Shown here: positions 17,203 through 26,748 of the stretch, in pieces
How positions within the stretch are numbered: the first letter of the stretch is position 1
Layout: the number at the start of each line of letters is the position of its first letter
Assembly (NCBI RefSeq): GCF_000317895.1
Contig: NC_019567.1
Location: forward strand, 3,906,001 to 3,970,000
DNA length: 64,000 bases
Direction of reading: 5' to 3'
Source: Bdellovibrio bacteriovorus str. Tiberius
GTDB taxonomy: Bacteria; Bdellovibrionota; Bdellovibrionia; Bdellovibrionales; Bdellovibrionaceae
Position numbers and translations under genes: made by a program
The notes under the pieces: model-generated
Seen by the model: the letters and a program-made list of their open reading frames with translations, nothing else
Databases searched by the model: none
What the model was told of the DNA's origin: nothing

Positions 17203-18306
17203 ATGGCAACAATTGATGAATTGTTCAAACTCATGGTGGAACAAGGTGCCTCCGACTTGCATATCACAAGTGGAGCCGCCCCTTATTTGCGCCTGCATGG
17301 AAACATGGTTCCATTGAACTATCGTGAGCTCACCAATCAGGACGTGCAGGGACTGCTTTTTGAAATTCTCTCTGAAAAGCAAAAGAAAGCTTTCGTTGAA
17401 AAGTGGGAGCTGGATTTCGCCTACACTTTGCCAGGTGTCGGTCGTTTCCGTTGCAATATCTTTATGCAGCGTAAAGGCCTTGGCGCCGTTATGCGTATCA
17501 TTCCGGAAAAAATCAAAACTGCACAGGAACTGGGACTGCCTCCGGCCGTGATGGACATGATCGATTGCGATCGTGGTCTGATTCTGGTCACCGGTCCGAC
17601 CGGTTCTGGTAAATCCACAACCTTGGCGGCGATGATTCACCAAATTAACATGACCCGCGAAGCCCACATCATCACCGTGGAAGACCCAATCGAGTTCGTT
17701 CACCCGAATTTGAAGTCCCTGGTCAATCAGCGTGAGGTGGGAAGCCACACCAAAAGTTTCGCCAACGCCCTGAAAGCGGCTCTGCGTGAAGATCCGGACA
17801 TCCTGCTGGTGGGGGAGCTTCGTGACTTGGAAACTATTTCTTTGGCACTGACCGCGGCAGAAACAGGTCATATCGTTTTCGGAACCCTGCACACCAACAG
17901 TGCGGCGAAAACCATCGATCGTATCATTGACGTATTCCCTGCCGGTCAACAGCAACAGATCCGCACGATGCTGGCGGAATCCCTGCGTGGAGTTGTCGCC
18001 CAGACACTGTTCTCCCGCGCGGATGGACAAGGTCGCGTAGCGGCTTACGAGATCATGAGAAACACCAAAGCCATCTCGAACTTGGTTCGTGAAGGTAAAG
18101 TCCACCAGATCCCATCTGCCATGCAGACCGGTGCCACTCAAGGTATGGTTCTGTTTGAAAAGTACATTGAAGATCTGGTTCGTAAGGGTAAAGTTTCCGC
18201 AGCCGACGCCAAGACCTTCCTGGGTCAGGCCGGTGGTGGCGACACCAGCGTGCAGACCGGAATGGGTGGCGCACCTGCCGGCGGTCCGCGCACCAAAGTG
18301 GGCTAA
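17203..18306 (+). CDS. pilT: Type IV pilus retraction ATPase PilT
   Basis: 367 residues. The N-terminal PAS-like domain (ASDLHITSGAAPYLRLHG) is followed by the RecA-like motor: Walker A GPTGSGKST near residue 131, an Asp box around VEDPIEF, Walker B DILLVGELRD and a His box GTLHTNSAAKTIDR. PilT hexamers depolymerise type IV pili and drive twitching. Bdellovibrio is known to have two pilT genes; which one this is cannot be told here. AGGAG ribosome site eight bases before the ATG. The C-terminal tail is Gly-rich. No other core pilus gene adjoins; a minor-pilin operon lies 23 kb away. Confidence 0.95.
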   Translation: MATIDELFKLMVEQGASDLHITSGAAPYLRLHGNMVPLNYRELTNQDVQGLLFEILSEKQKKAFVEKWELDFAYTLPGVGRFRCNIFMQRKGLGAVMRIIPEKIKTAQELGLPPAVMDMIDCDRGLILVTGPTGSGKSTTLAAMIHQINMTREAHIITVEDPIEFVHPNLKSLVNQREVGSHTKSFANALKAALREDPDILLVGELRDLETISLALTAAETGHIVFGTLHTNSAAKTIDRIIDVFPAGQQQQIRTMLAESLRGVVAQTLFSRADGQGRVAAYEIMRNTKAISNLVREGKVHQIPSAMQTGATQGMVLFEKYIEDLVRKGKVSAADAKTFLGQAGGGDTSVQTGMGGAPAGGPRTKVG

Positions 18307-18307
18307 A

Positions 18308-18685
18308 CTAGAAAGTAAACGAATACTGAATCATGGGAGGGGCCTTGGCGATGAAAGTTTCCGAGGCCCTTCGGTTTTTAAAGTCCATTCCCAAATTCTG
18401 GGAATACTCATACTGAGGCGCCGCTGGGCGCGAAGAGTCATAAATAACATACCCCACCCCGCCCAACAGTCCGACCAGCGCCCCGGTGGTGATATTGCCT
18501 GTGTGCTCTTGAGGTTCACCATAAAAAGACAATGTGCTTAATCCCAGAATCGCCCCGCCCAGAGTGGAAAACAAGACGGCAGCGACATTGCGTTTCACAC
18601 TGCGGTTGGCCTGGGCCATCGAGGTGGAGGAAGTGAAAATGAACAAAGATATGAGTAAAACTGAGGTCCACTTCTGTGGTGTCAT
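18308..18685 (-). CDS. Small exported protein of unknown function
   Basis: 125 residues from the ATG at 18685, which has a GGAGG ribosome site. A signal peptide (WTSVLLISLFIFTSSTSMAQA) is followed by a hydrophobic glycine-rich hairpin-like region (VAAVLFSTLGGAILGLSTL and ITTGALVGLLGGVGYVIYD). This pattern is common in small periplasmic or membrane proteins with glycine zippers. The C-terminus ends in Phe (IQYSFTF), so an outer-membrane location is possible. No family recognised. It converges with pilT with one base between stops. Confidence 0.6.
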   Translation of the reverse strand: MTPQKWTSVLLISLFIFTSSTSMAQANRSVKRNVAAVLFSTLGGAILGLSTLSFYGEPQEHTGNITTGALVGLLGGVGYVIYDSSRPAAPQYEYSQNLGMDFKNRRASETFIAKAPPMIQYSFTF

Positions 18686-18744
18686 GATTGCCTCCTGCAA
18701 TGATCTGAGATAACTTTTTAATTTAAACATTCTTGAGGTGCCCC

Positions 18745-19407
18745 GTGCAACTAAGTCGTTACATTGACCATACTCTTTTAAAGCCCGAAGCCCAAACCGC
18801 CCAGATTGAAAAGCTGTGCGCCGAAGCCAAAGAGCATAACTTCTTCTCTGTCTGCGTGAACACGTCCTATGTAAAGACCTGTGCAGAACTTCTGAAAGAC
18901 TCTTCCGTCAAAGTCTGCTGCGTGGTGGGTTTCCCGCTGGGCGCCATGGATACGGTCAGCAAGGCCTTTGAAACCAAAACCGCCATCGCCAACGGTGCGC
19001 AGGAAATCGACATGGTCATTCAAATCGGCGCACTGAAAGACCGTCGTCTGGACTATGTTCGCGACGATATCAAGGCCGTAGTTCAGGCAGCCAACGGTCA
19101 CACCGTGAAAGTCATCATCGAAACTTCTTTGCTGAATCAGGAAGACAAAACCCTGGCGTGCAAAGCGGCTTTGGAGGCCGGTGCGCATTTCGTAAAAACC
19201 TCCACCGGTTTTGGTGGCGGCGGCGCCACGGTGGATGATGTGAAACTGATGAAGTCCGTTGTGGGTTCATCCATGGAAGTCAAAGCTTCCGGCGGCATCA
19301 AAGATGCCCAACAAGCAAAAGCAATGATCGACGCTGGAGCCACCCGTCTTGGCACAAGCTCAGGGATCACAATTATTCAAGGCGGCTCTGTACAAGGTGG
19401 TTACTAA
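18745..19407 (+). CDS. deoC: Deoxyribose-phosphate aldolase
   Basis: 220 residues, the typical length of the short bacterial DeoC. A class I aldolase barrel with [13 protein letters not shown] at the start and the Schiff-base lysine in [15 protein letters not shown]. It splits 2-deoxyribose-5-phosphate into acetaldehyde and glyceraldehyde-3-phosphate. The GTG at 18745 is the start, with GAGG seven bases upstream; the TTG at 18733 is rejected. The stop overlaps the ATG of the next gene by one base. First gene of a deoC-pdp-punA nucleoside-catabolic operon. Confidence 0.94.
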   Translation: MQLSRYIDHTLLKPEAQTAQIEKLCAEAKEHNFFSVCVNTSYVKTCAELLKDSSVKVCCVVGFPLGAMDTVSKAFETKTAIANGAQEIDMVIQIGALKDRRLDYVRDDIKAVVQAANGHTVKVIIETSLLNQEDKTLACKAALEAGAHFVKTSTGFGGGGATVDDVKLMKSVVGSSMEVKASGGIKDAQQAKAMIDAGATRLGTSSGITIIQGGSVQGGY

Positions 19408-20726
19408 TGGCTTTTCTTCCTGCTGAAATTATTAAAATCAAACGCAACGGCGGTCAGCTGTCGTATGAAGAAATCAACGAATTCATCCTGGGCTATGCGC
19501 GCGGGCAGATTCCTGATTATCAGATGTCAGCTTTGCTGATGGCTATCTTCTTCCGCGGCATGAACACGGAAGAAACTCTTTCTTTGACCAAAGCGATGCT
19601 TCACTCTGGTGAAGTTGTGGATTTTTCATCTGTTAAAGAATTCAAAGTGGATAAACATTCCACAGGCGGCGTGGGTGATAAAACCAGTCTGATTCTGGGA
19701 CCGATTGTGGCGGCCGCGGGCATTCCGGTGCCGATGATTTCCGGCCGTGGCCTGGGTCACACCGGCGGAACTTTGGACAAGCTGGAATCCATTCCGGGAT
19801 TCAACACTCAAAAGTCCCTGCCTGAATTTATCGAGCTGGTTCACAAACACAAAATCTGTTTCATCGGTCAGACCAAAGAAATCTGCCCGGCCGATAAAAA
19901 AATATATGCCCTTCGTGATGTGACCGCGACGGTGGAAAGCCTGCCGCTGATCTGCGCTTCGATCATGTCCAAGAAAATGGCTGAAGGCATCGATGGCCTG
20001 GTGCTGGATGTGAAGTTCGGTTCCGGCGCATTTATGAAAACTTCGATGCTAGCGGAAGAACTGGCGATAAATCTGATGGCGATTGCCAAAGGTTACGGCA
20101 AAAAAGTCACTGCCTTGCTGACCAATATGGATCAGCCGCTGGGCCGCTATGCGGGTAACTCAGTGGAAGTGGAAGAGTGCGTGGCGATCATGAAGAACGA
20201 AAAATTCATCGGCGCTGGTGGCTATGATCTTTACGAAGACACACGCGAACTGAGCCTGCGTCTTTCTGCGCACATGCTGCTATTGGCGGGTGTTGGCAAG
20301 AACGAAGAGGAATCCTACAAAATTGCCGAAGACATTCTGGTGTCCGGTAAAGCGATGGCGAAGTTTGAAGAGCTTTGCTCCATCCACGGTGGCAATTTGA
20401 AGGCCCTGCCAAAACCGAAACACTCTATCGAAGTCAAATCCGACAAAGCCGGCTGGGTGGGTGGATTCCACACTGAAAGCATTGGCGTTGCGGGCATCCT
20501 GATCAAGGCCGGTCGTGCACAAACCACGGACATCATTGCTCCGACGGCGGGCATCGAGTTCCATGTGAAAGTGGGCGATGAAGTGAAGGTGGGCGACACC
20601 GTGTTTACATTGCATGGCGACGACAAAGATCTGCTGCAATCTGCTCTGCCGATGCTTCGTTCAGCAGTGACAATTTCCTTGCAAAAGACGACAAAGCCTA
20701 GTTTGATACTCAAAACTTTGAGCTAA
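19407..20726 (+). CDS. deoA: Pyrimidine-nucleoside (thymidine) phosphorylase
   Basis: 439 residues. Glycosyltransferase family 3 fold with an N-terminal helical domain and the phosphorylase signature DKHSTGGVGDKTSL near residue 80, then SGRGLGHTGGTLDKLESIPG. It splits thymidine, deoxyuridine or uridine with phosphate to base and (deoxy)ribose-1-phosphate. The sequence resembles the broad-specificity Bacillus type (Pdp) about as much as DeoA, so substrate range is open. It overlaps deoC by one base and precedes the purine enzyme by 27 bases. Confidence 0.93.
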   Translation: MAFLPAEIIKIKRNGGQLSYEEINEFILGYARGQIPDYQMSALLMAIFFRGMNTEETLSLTKAMLHSGEVVDFSSVKEFKVDKHSTGGVGDKTSLILGPIVAAAGIPVPMISGRGLGHTGGTLDKLESIPGFNTQKSLPEFIELVHKHKICFIGQTKEICPADKKIYALRDVTATVESLPLICASIMSKKMAEGIDGLVLDVKFGSGAFMKTSMLAEELAINLMAIAKGYGKKVTALLTNMDQPLGRYAGNSVEVEECVAIMKNEKFIGAGGYDLYEDTRELSLRLSAHMLLLAGVGKNEEESYKIAEDILVSGKAMAKFEELCSIHGGNLKALPKPKHSIEVKSDKAGWVGGFHTESIGVAGILIKAGRAQTTDIIAPTAGIEFHVKVGDEVKVGDTVFTLHGDDKDLLQSALPMLRSAVTISLQKTTKPSLILKTLS

Positions 20727-20753
20727 TACTCAAGGTCGAAAAGGGAGAATATT

Positions 20754-21569
20754 TTGGTACTCAACAAGCTACAAGAATCCATGACCTATATCCGCACCAA
20801 GACTTCGGCAAAACCGAAAATCGGTGTTGTATTGGGATCGGGCCTTGGCGCTTTTGTGAAAGAAGTGGAAGTTGAAACGACCATTCCTTACAAAGACATT
20901 CCTCACTTCTCCCCTCCGACTGTCGAAGGACATTCTGGAAATCTGATCTTCGGTAAAATCAATGGCCAATCCATCGCGATCCTTCAGGGTCGCAACCACT
21001 ACTACGAAGGCCACAGCATGGAAAGTGTTGTGTTCCCGACTCGTACTTTGGCGATGCTGGGTGTGGAAACATTGATTTTGACGAACTCTGCCGGCGGCTT
21101 TGGTGAAAACATGCAAGCCGGTGATTTCATGGTCATCGAAGATCACATCAACCTGATGGGCACGAATCCTTTGATGGGTCCGAACATCAAGGAACTGGGC
21201 CCTCGCTTCCCGGACATGACTGAAGCTTACGACAAACGCCTGATTCAGATCATGGAAGACGTGATGATGAAGCAGGGCACACGCTATCACAAGGGTGTGT
21301 ACTGTGGCGTGAGCGGTCCTACTTATGAAACTCCGTCTGAAGTTCGTTACCTGAAACTGATTGGCGGTAAAGCGGTTGGCATGAGCACGGTTCCAGAAAC
21401 CATCGCGGCCAACCACCTGGGTCTGCGTGTTGCGGCTCTTTCCTGCATCACTAATTTGGCGGCTGGGATTTCTTCTCAGAAGCTTTCCCACGACGAAGTG
21501 ACAGAGACAGCCAAGCAAGTAGAGATGCAATTCTCCTCGTTTTTGCGCGAGTTCATCGCTCATATCTAA
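20754..21569 (+). CDS. punA: Purine-nucleoside phosphorylase (PNP type II family)
   Basis: 271 residues. Motifs of the trimeric PNP family: VVLGSGLGAF (phosphate loop), HSGNLIFG, GRNHYYEG, TNSAGGFG and GPTYETPSEVRYL, ending with a VGMSTVPE base-site motif. It phosphorolyses guanosine, inosine and deoxy forms. The start is taken as TTG at 20754 because GGGAG stands six bases upstream; an ATG nine codons later is the alternative. Third gene of the nucleoside operon. Confidence 0.93.
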   Translation: MVLNKLQESMTYIRTKTSAKPKIGVVLGSGLGAFVKEVEVETTIPYKDIPHFSPPTVEGHSGNLIFGKINGQSIAILQGRNHYYEGHSMESVVFPTRTLAMLGVETLILTNSAGGFGENMQAGDFMVIEDHINLMGTNPLMGPNIKELGPRFPDMTEAYDKRLIQIMEDVMMKQGTRYHKGVYCGVSGPTYETPSEVRYLKLIGGKAVGMSTVPETIAANHLGLRVAALSCITNLAAGISSQKLSHDEVTETAKQVEMQFSSFLREFIAHI

Positions 21570-21713
21570 TGGGTTGGACCTGAGAAAACGGTCCAGTCCA
21601 GTTTCTGAAACTTAGCCTCAAAATAAGACATATAATAGCCGAAGAGCTAACCGGTCGGGCCTTTGTAGTGCGTCCCATTGATGGGACCCGTTGGGCTCGC
21701 ACAGGGAGTGAAC
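21570..21713 (+). promoter_or_regulatory. Intergenic region with -10 element and palindrome before the subtilisin gene
   Basis: A consensus -10 TATAAT stands at 21631-21636 with no good -35. A perfect palindrome GTCCCAT-TG-ATGGGAC covers 21672-21687, between that -10 and the ATG at 21714, so it could be an operator or leader hairpin. A weak hairpin TGGACC/GGTCCA at 21575-21595 lies just after the punA stop and might be a poor terminator; no T run follows it. Confidence 0.4.
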
Positions 21714-22943
21714 ATGGATGTTCAAAAAATTCTCTCGGCGGTCGCTTGCGTCTTTGTATTTGCAGCTTGTAGCCAGAAATCCGCTGAAACAGTCTTTCCA
21801 GAAAATGGCGCGCTTGATTCCAGCGCCTGTCGTGGTCAGGCTCTTGAACACAAATTCATCGTGCAATGGGAGGACGGCAGTTTCACAACTGAAACCGCAA
21901 CCAATGCCGAAGAATTCAAAGAAAATTTCATCAAACCTCAATTGGAAAACATCAAACACGTCGATTACGATCGCGTGATCCAACTGCAAAGATCCAGTGA
22001 AGTGTCAGTAAATGCGTTTACAGACAGCTGGGGCCAGCAGCGCATTGGCGCCCCGACGGTGTGGAGCCAGGGTGTTTACGGCCAGGGCGTAAAAGTCGCC
22101 GTGGTGGATGCATACGTGGATGTGTCCCATCCCCAACTGCTTCCGCGCATTGCCGTGAACACAGGTGAAATCCCGAACAATGGTATTGATGACGATAAAA
22201 ACGGAATCGTCGATGACTACTATGGCGCTGCCTTTGTTTCCCAGCCGGGCAACAATCAAACGCCAAGCTCGCACGGTTCCCACGTGGCGGGTATCATCGC
22301 TGCGGACTCTCGTTATGGTTCGATTGAAGGTGTTGCGCCTCAGGCGCAGATTATTCCCGCGCAGTTCATTGCCAATGATGGCGGTGGTTCTTTGGGTGAT
22401 GCCGTTCTGGCGATGCAATATTCCGCCAGCCGAGGTGCCAAGATCATCAACGCCAGCTGGGGTGGAGCTCCGTGTGTGGCGTCTTTGCGAAATGCTTTTG
22501 TAGAGCTTGAGAAAAAAGGCATTCTGGTTATTGTGGCGGCCGGTAATGACGGTCGCGATGTCGATGTGTATCCGGAATTCCCGGCCTCCTTCAACATGGC
22601 CAATCAGATCACCGTGGCGGCAGCTTCAGTTTCAGACTTTATGACTTCCTGGTCGAATAGTGGTTTTTCTCTGGTTCACGTGGCGGCTCCGGGTGAAAGA
22701 ATTCTTTCCACCGTGCCGGGCGGATCCACGGCTTACATGGAAGGAACCAGTATGGCTGCGCCATTTGTAAGTGGTGCCGCAGCCCTGGTTTGGAGTGCCA
22801 AACCGACGGCCACGGCCGTGCAAGTTAAAGAGGCAATTTTGAAGTCTGTGGACGTGTCTTCCGGACACGAATTTAAAGTAAATACTCGAGGGCGCATCAA
22901 TGTCGAAAAGGCGCTTCAGTACATTCAGCAGTTAGTTCCATAA
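21714..22943 (+). CDS. Subtilisin-family (S8) serine protease, lipoprotein
   Basis: 409 residues from the ATG at 21714, preceded by GGGAG. A lipoprotein signal ends in FAAC with the lipidated Cys near residue 18. An inhibitor-I9-like propeptide region (EHKFIVQWEDGSF...) precedes the protease domain. The catalytic triad is Asp132 (VVDAYVD), His187 (SSHGSHVAG) and Ser346 (GTSMAAPFVSG), with oxyanion Asn in AAGNDG. Such proteases are abundant in predatory bacteria, where they are thought to help digest prey; its target is unknown. Monocistronic, with an inverted repeat terminator after it. Confidence 0.93.
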   Translation: MDVQKILSAVACVFVFAACSQKSAETVFPENGALDSSACRGQALEHKFIVQWEDGSFTTETATNAEEFKENFIKPQLENIKHVDYDRVIQLQRSSEVSVNAFTDSWGQQRIGAPTVWSQGVYGQGVKVAVVDAYVDVSHPQLLPRIAVNTGEIPNNGIDDDKNGIVDDYYGAAFVSQPGNNQTPSSHGSHVAGIIAADSRYGSIEGVAPQAQIIPAQFIANDGGGSLGDAVLAMQYSASRGAKIINASWGGAPCVASLRNAFVELEKKGILVIVAAGNDGRDVDVYPEFPASFNMANQITVAAASVSDFMTSWSNSGFSLVHVAAPGERILSTVPGGSTAYMEGTSMAAPFVSGAAALVWSAKPTATAVQVKEAILKSVDVSSGHEFKVNTRGRINVEKALQYIQQLVP

Positions 22944-22966
22944 TTTCAAACACATAGCTCAATTCG

Positions 22967-23004
22967 CGCAGAGCATAAAAAGTATGCTCTGCGTCTCTAG
23001 TTTT
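22967..23004 (+). terminator. Terminator-like hairpin after the S8 protease gene
   Basis: Perfect 11-base stem CGCAGAGCATA / TATGCTCTGCG with loop AAAAG (22967-22993), followed by TCTCTAGTTTT. The T tract is interrupted, but placement directly after the stop supports termination. Confidence 0.7.
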
Positions 23005-23081
23005 AAGATGATTCTTTGAACTGAAGTGCTAGATTGGTTCCTTGTTTTTTGAGGATGGTTCCTCACAAGAAAAGGAATTTT

Positions 23082-24650
23082 ATGAGCACAGAAGTTTCAT
23101 CTGGCATTCAAGCACGATTGGCAGATCTTGAGAAAAGAAACGAAGCCGCAATGGCTGGTGGTGGCGCAGCTCGCTTGGCAAAACACAAGCAAGGTGGCCG
23201 TCTGACTGCACGCGAACGCGTGGATGTTTTGCTGGATCCAGGCAGTTTCGTTGAAATGGATCGTTTCGTTTCTCACCGTTGCACAAACTTCGGCATGGAT
23301 AAAAACGTGGTTCCTGGTGATGGTGTCATCACTGGTTACGGTCGTATCAACGGCAAACTGGTTTATTTGTCTTCTCAGGATTTCACCGTGATCGGTGGAT
23401 CCATGTCCCGCACTCAAGCCAACAAGATCTGCAAAGTGATGGATCTGGCGATGAAGAACGGGGCTCCATTCATCTCTATCAATGACTCTGGTGGCGCGCG
23501 TATTCAGGAAGGTATTGAATCCCTGGGTGGTTACGCCGACATCTTCACCAGAAACACCATGGCTTCCGGCTTGATCCCGCAGATCACCGCAATCATGGGC
23601 CCGTGCGCGGGTGGCGCGGTTTACTCCCCGTCCATCACGGACTTTGTGTTCATGGTGAAAAACACCTCATACATGTTTGTGACCGGTCCTGATGTTATCA
23701 AGACTGTGACCCACGAAGATGTGACCAAAGAAGATCTGGGTGGTGCAACAACTCACTCGGCAAAATCCGGCGTGGCTCACTTCGCAGCTGAAGATGACAA
23801 GCACTGCTTGCTTCTGATCCGCGAGATGATGAACTTCCTTCCGTCCAACAATCTTGACGATGCTCCGGTTCTTCCAACCAACGACCGTCCGGACCGTTTG
23901 ACTGAAGCTTTGAATTCTTTGATTCCGGAAAATCCAAAGAAACCTTACGACATGATCTCTGTTATCACCGAGTGCGTGGATGAAGGTTACTTCCTGGAAG
24001 TGCACAAACACTTCGCCCAGAATCTGATCGTGGGCTTTGCACGCTTCAACGGCCGCCCGGTGGGTATCGTGGCAAATCAGCCAAACATCCTTGCAGGTTG
24101 TTTGAACATTGAAGCGTCCCGCAAAGGCGCTCGTTTCATCCGTTTCTGTGACGCTTTCAACATCCCGGTGGTTTCCTTCGTGGACGTACCAGGCTTCCTG
24201 CCAGGTAAAGACCAGGAATGGAACGGCATCATCACTCACGGTGCGAAACTTCTTTATGCTTACGCGGAAGCGACAGTGCCTAAAATCACCGTTATCACCC
24301 GCAAAGCTTACGGCGGTGCTTACATCGTTATGGGCTCGAAACTTCTTCGCTCAGACGTGAACCTGGCTTACCCATCTGCAGAAATCGCGGTTATGGGCGC
24401 TGACGGCGCAGTAAGCATCATCTTCCGTGAAGAGATCAACAAAGCCAAAGACCCTGTGGCAGAGCGCGCGCGCCTGACGGCAGAGTACGAAGCCAAGTTC
24501 AGCAACCCTTACGTGTCTGCGGAACTGGGTTACACGGATGAGGTTATTGAGCCAGCGATGACTCGTAAACGCATCATCGACTCTTTGGAAATGCTGAAAC
24601 ATAAACGTGACGTTACTCCGGCTAAAAAGCACGGAAACATCCCTCTGTAG
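23082..24650 (+). CDS. Acyl-CoA (propionyl/methylcrotonyl-type) carboxylase beta subunit
   Basis: 522 residues, the size of PccB/MccB/AccD5-type carboxyltransferases. It carries both crotonase-fold halves: [18 protein letters not shown] at the start, [23 protein letters not shown] (oxyanion), and in the second half [20 protein letters not shown] and [14 protein letters not shown]. It transfers CO2 from carboxybiotin to an acyl-CoA. The acyl chain accepted cannot be read reliably by eye. The ATG at 23082 has AAGGA six bases upstream. First of three genes that make a complete biotin-dependent carboxylase. Confidence 0.9.
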   Translation: MSTEVSSGIQARLADLEKRNEAAMAGGGAARLAKHKQGGRLTARERVDVLLDPGSFVEMDRFVSHRCTNFGMDKNVVPGDGVITGYGRINGKLVYLSSQDFTVIGGSMSRTQANKICKVMDLAMKNGAPFISINDSGGARIQEGIESLGGYADIFTRNTMASGLIPQITAIMGPCAGGAVYSPSITDFVFMVKNTSYMFVTGPDVIKTVTHEDVTKEDLGGATTHSAKSGVAHFAAEDDKHCLLLIREMMNFLPSNNLDDAPVLPTNDRPDRLTEALNSLIPENPKKPYDMISVITECVDEGYFLEVHKHFAQNLIVGFARFNGRPVGIVANQPNILAGCLNIEASRKGARFIRFCDAFNIPVVSFVDVPGFLPGKDQEWNGIITHGAKLLYAYAEATVPKITVITRKAYGGAYIVMGSKLLRSDVNLAYPSAEIAVMGADGAVSIIFREEINKAKDPVAERARLTAEYEAKFSNPYVSAELGYTDEVIEPAMTRKRIIDSLEMLKHKRDVTPAKKHGNIPL

Positions 24651-24658
24651 GAGCGAAC

Positions 24659-26161
24659 ATGGCATTGTTTAAAAAAATCCTGATCGCCAACCGCGGGGAA
24701 ATCGCCATCCGTATCACTCGTGCTTGTCGCGAGCTGGGTATCGGATCTGTGGCGGTGTTTTCCGATGCGGACCGCGACAGCTTGCACGTATTCCTGGCGG
24801 ATGAGGCTTATCACATCGGCCCATCCCCATCGCGCGAAAGCTATCTGAACTATAACAAGATCATCGAGGTCTGCAAAAAAGCCGGCGTGGACGCTGTTCA
24901 CCCGGGTTATGGCTTCCTGTCTGAAAACACCACTTTTGCCAAAGCACTGGAAGAAGCCGGTATCACATTCATCGGACCTACAGTGGCAAACATCGAGGCG
25001 ATGGGGGATAAACTTTCCGCCAAGTCTCTGATGAAAAAAGCGGGCGTTCCGACGGTTCCGGGCTCTGACGGTGGCGTTGACTCTGTTGAAGCCGCTCAAA
25101 AGATCGCTGAACAAATCGGTCTGCCGATCATCATCAAGGCTTCTGCCGGCGGTGGCGGTAAAGGCATGCGTGTGGTTCGTCAGATGGACGAACTGGAAAG
25201 CGCTTTCCGTGCGTGTCGTTCTGAAGGTCAGAACTATTTCGCGGATCCGACTGTTTACATCGAAAAATTCATCAACGACCCGAAACACATCGAGATTCAG
25301 GTCTTCGGCGACAAACACAACAACCACGTTCACCTGTTTGAACGTGAGTGCTCTGTTCAGCGCCGTCACCAGAAGATCATCGAAGAATGTCCGTCCCCTT
25401 CTGTGCCTCACGAAGTGCGCCTGCGCATGGGTGAAGCCGCTGTTCGCGCAGCAAAACAGATCAACTATGTGGGCGCGGGAACGATTGAGTTCATCTTTGA
25501 TAACACCACCAAAGAATTCTACTTCATGGAGATGAACACTCGTCTTCAGGTGGAACATCCGATCACAGAGATCGTGACGGGCTTTGACCTGGTGAAAGAA
25601 CAGATCTACGTGGCAGCGAACAAACCTTTGAGCTTCAAACAAGAGGACATCAAACAAAAAGGCCACGCCATCGAAGCCCGTATCTGCGCGGAAGACCCGA
25701 TCACGTACAAACCACACCCTGGTGTGATTCGTGCCTGCCGTCACCCGCAAGGTCCGTTCATGCGTGTGGATTCCTACGCATACCCTGGCTACGAAGTGCC
25801 TATCTTCTACGATCCAATGATCGCGAAAGTGATCACCTGGGGCGAAACACGCGAAGAGGCTATCGACAGAATGCAACGTGCCCTGAGTGAGTTCGTGTTG
25901 ACCGGTATTAAAACCAATATCGTTCTTCATAAAACCATTCTGGATCACGCGAAATTCCGCGATGGTTCTTACACGACTCAGTTCATTGAAAAGAACTTCG
26001 AAGTTATCGAACCAAATCTTTTCAAAGAAGTGGAAGACCCTGTATTCCTGATCGCTGCGGCAATCACTGCTTATAACGATCGTAAATCCAAAGACGTTCG
26101 CCAGCTGAATCTGACTTCCAACTGGAAGCGTGTCAGCCGCAAACTTCAATTGAGGACGTAG
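24659..26161 (+). CDS. accC: Biotin carboxylase subunit of acyl-CoA carboxylase
   Basis: 500 residues with the ATP-grasp biotin carboxylase fold: KILIANRGEIAIRI at the start, the glycine loop KASAGGGGKGMR, HIEIQVFGD, ERECSVQRRHQKIIEE and MEMNTRLQVEHPITE. It carboxylates biotin with bicarbonate and ATP. It ends after the BC domain, and the biotin carrier is a separate gene two bases downstream. Whether it serves acetyl-CoA or a longer acyl-CoA depends on the beta subunit; the cluster looks like a propionyl-CoA-type system. Confidence 0.92.
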   Translation: MALFKKILIANRGEIAIRITRACRELGIGSVAVFSDADRDSLHVFLADEAYHIGPSPSRESYLNYNKIIEVCKKAGVDAVHPGYGFLSENTTFAKALEEAGITFIGPTVANIEAMGDKLSAKSLMKKAGVPTVPGSDGGVDSVEAAQKIAEQIGLPIIIKASAGGGGKGMRVVRQMDELESAFRACRSEGQNYFADPTVYIEKFINDPKHIEIQVFGDKHNNHVHLFERECSVQRRHQKIIEECPSPSVPHEVRLRMGEAAVRAAKQINYVGAGTIEFIFDNTTKEFYFMEMNTRLQVEHPITEIVTGFDLVKEQIYVAANKPLSFKQEDIKQKGHAIEARICAEDPITYKPHPGVIRACRHPQGPFMRVDSYAYPGYEVPIFYDPMIAKVITWGETREEAIDRMQRALSEFVLTGIKTNIVLHKTILDHAKFRDGSYTTQFIEKNFEVIEPNLFKEVEDPVFLIAAAITAYNDRKSKDVRQLNLTSNWKRVSRKLQLRT

Positions 26162-26163
26162 TC

Positions 26164-26691
26164 ATGTATTTTGAGGCAGAACTTAAAGGTAAGAAATTTA
26201 AAGTGGATGTGACCGAGCACCGCACGACCTGGAAGGTTTCCTTGCAGGAAGAGGGCAAAGACTGGATCCACTATGACATCTCCAAAAACGACTACAAGCA
26301 GGCCGAGCAGTACATCAGCTTCCTGTTTGGCGGTAAGTCCTATCTGATCGACGTGATCGGACAGGACACTGAGTACACGGTCTTTACGCGTAACTCTTTC
26401 CGCACCATCAAAGTCTTCAATGATGAAATGCTTCTGCATGAATCCCTGAAGAAAGGTGGCGGTTTCGGTGGCGACCAGGAACTGAAATCCGGTATGCCTG
26501 GTAAAATCATCGAAATCTTCGCCAAAGAGGGTGAAATCGTGAAGGCCAACAAACCTTTACTGATCATGGAAGCGATGAAGATGGAAAATGAAATGCGTGC
26601 ATCCCGCGATGTAAAAATCAAAGAGATCCGCGTGAAACAGGGCGACTCTGTGGAATCCGGAGCGGTTCTGATCAAGTTTGAAGAACCTTAG
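26164..26691 (+). CDS. Biotin carboxyl carrier protein of the acyl-CoA carboxylase
   Basis: 175 residues. The C-terminal 75 residues are a biotinyl domain with the biotinylation motif EAMKMENEM and the flanking SGMPGKIIEIFAKEGE and KQGDSVESGAVL strands. The N-terminal 95 residues (MYFEAELKGKKFKVDV..., KSYLIDVIG) form a beta-rich region like the BT/linker domain of propionyl-CoA carboxylase alpha chains, which supports the PCC-like assignment. In PccA this region is fused to biotin carboxylase; here it is split off. Two bases after accC, followed by a strong terminator. Confidence 0.88.
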   Translation: MYFEAELKGKKFKVDVTEHRTTWKVSLQEEGKDWIHYDISKNDYKQAEQYISFLFGGKSYLIDVIGQDTEYTVFTRNSFRTIKVFNDEMLLHESLKKGGGFGGDQELKSGMPGKIIEIFAKEGEIVKANKPLLIMEAMKMENEMRASRDVKIKEIRVKQGDSVESGAVLIKFEEP

Positions 26692-26715
26692 TCGGTTTTA
26701 AAAAGCTGAAAAATC

Positions 26716-26745
26716 AAAGGGGCTCATCAGAGCCCCTTTTTTATT
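26716..26745 (+). terminator. Rho-independent terminator of the carboxylase operon
   Basis: Perfect 10-base stem AAAGGGGCTC / GAGCCCCTTT with loop ATCA, followed by TTTTATTG. It also lies downstream of the convergent gene that ends at 26749. Confidence 0.92.
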
Positions 26746-26748
26746 GTC

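Noticed and set aside
24530-26149. 539-codon open frame on the minus strand
   Set aside because: Fully antisense to the biotin carboxylase gene, which has clear motifs; composition (many His, Phe, Arg) is that of a shadow frame.
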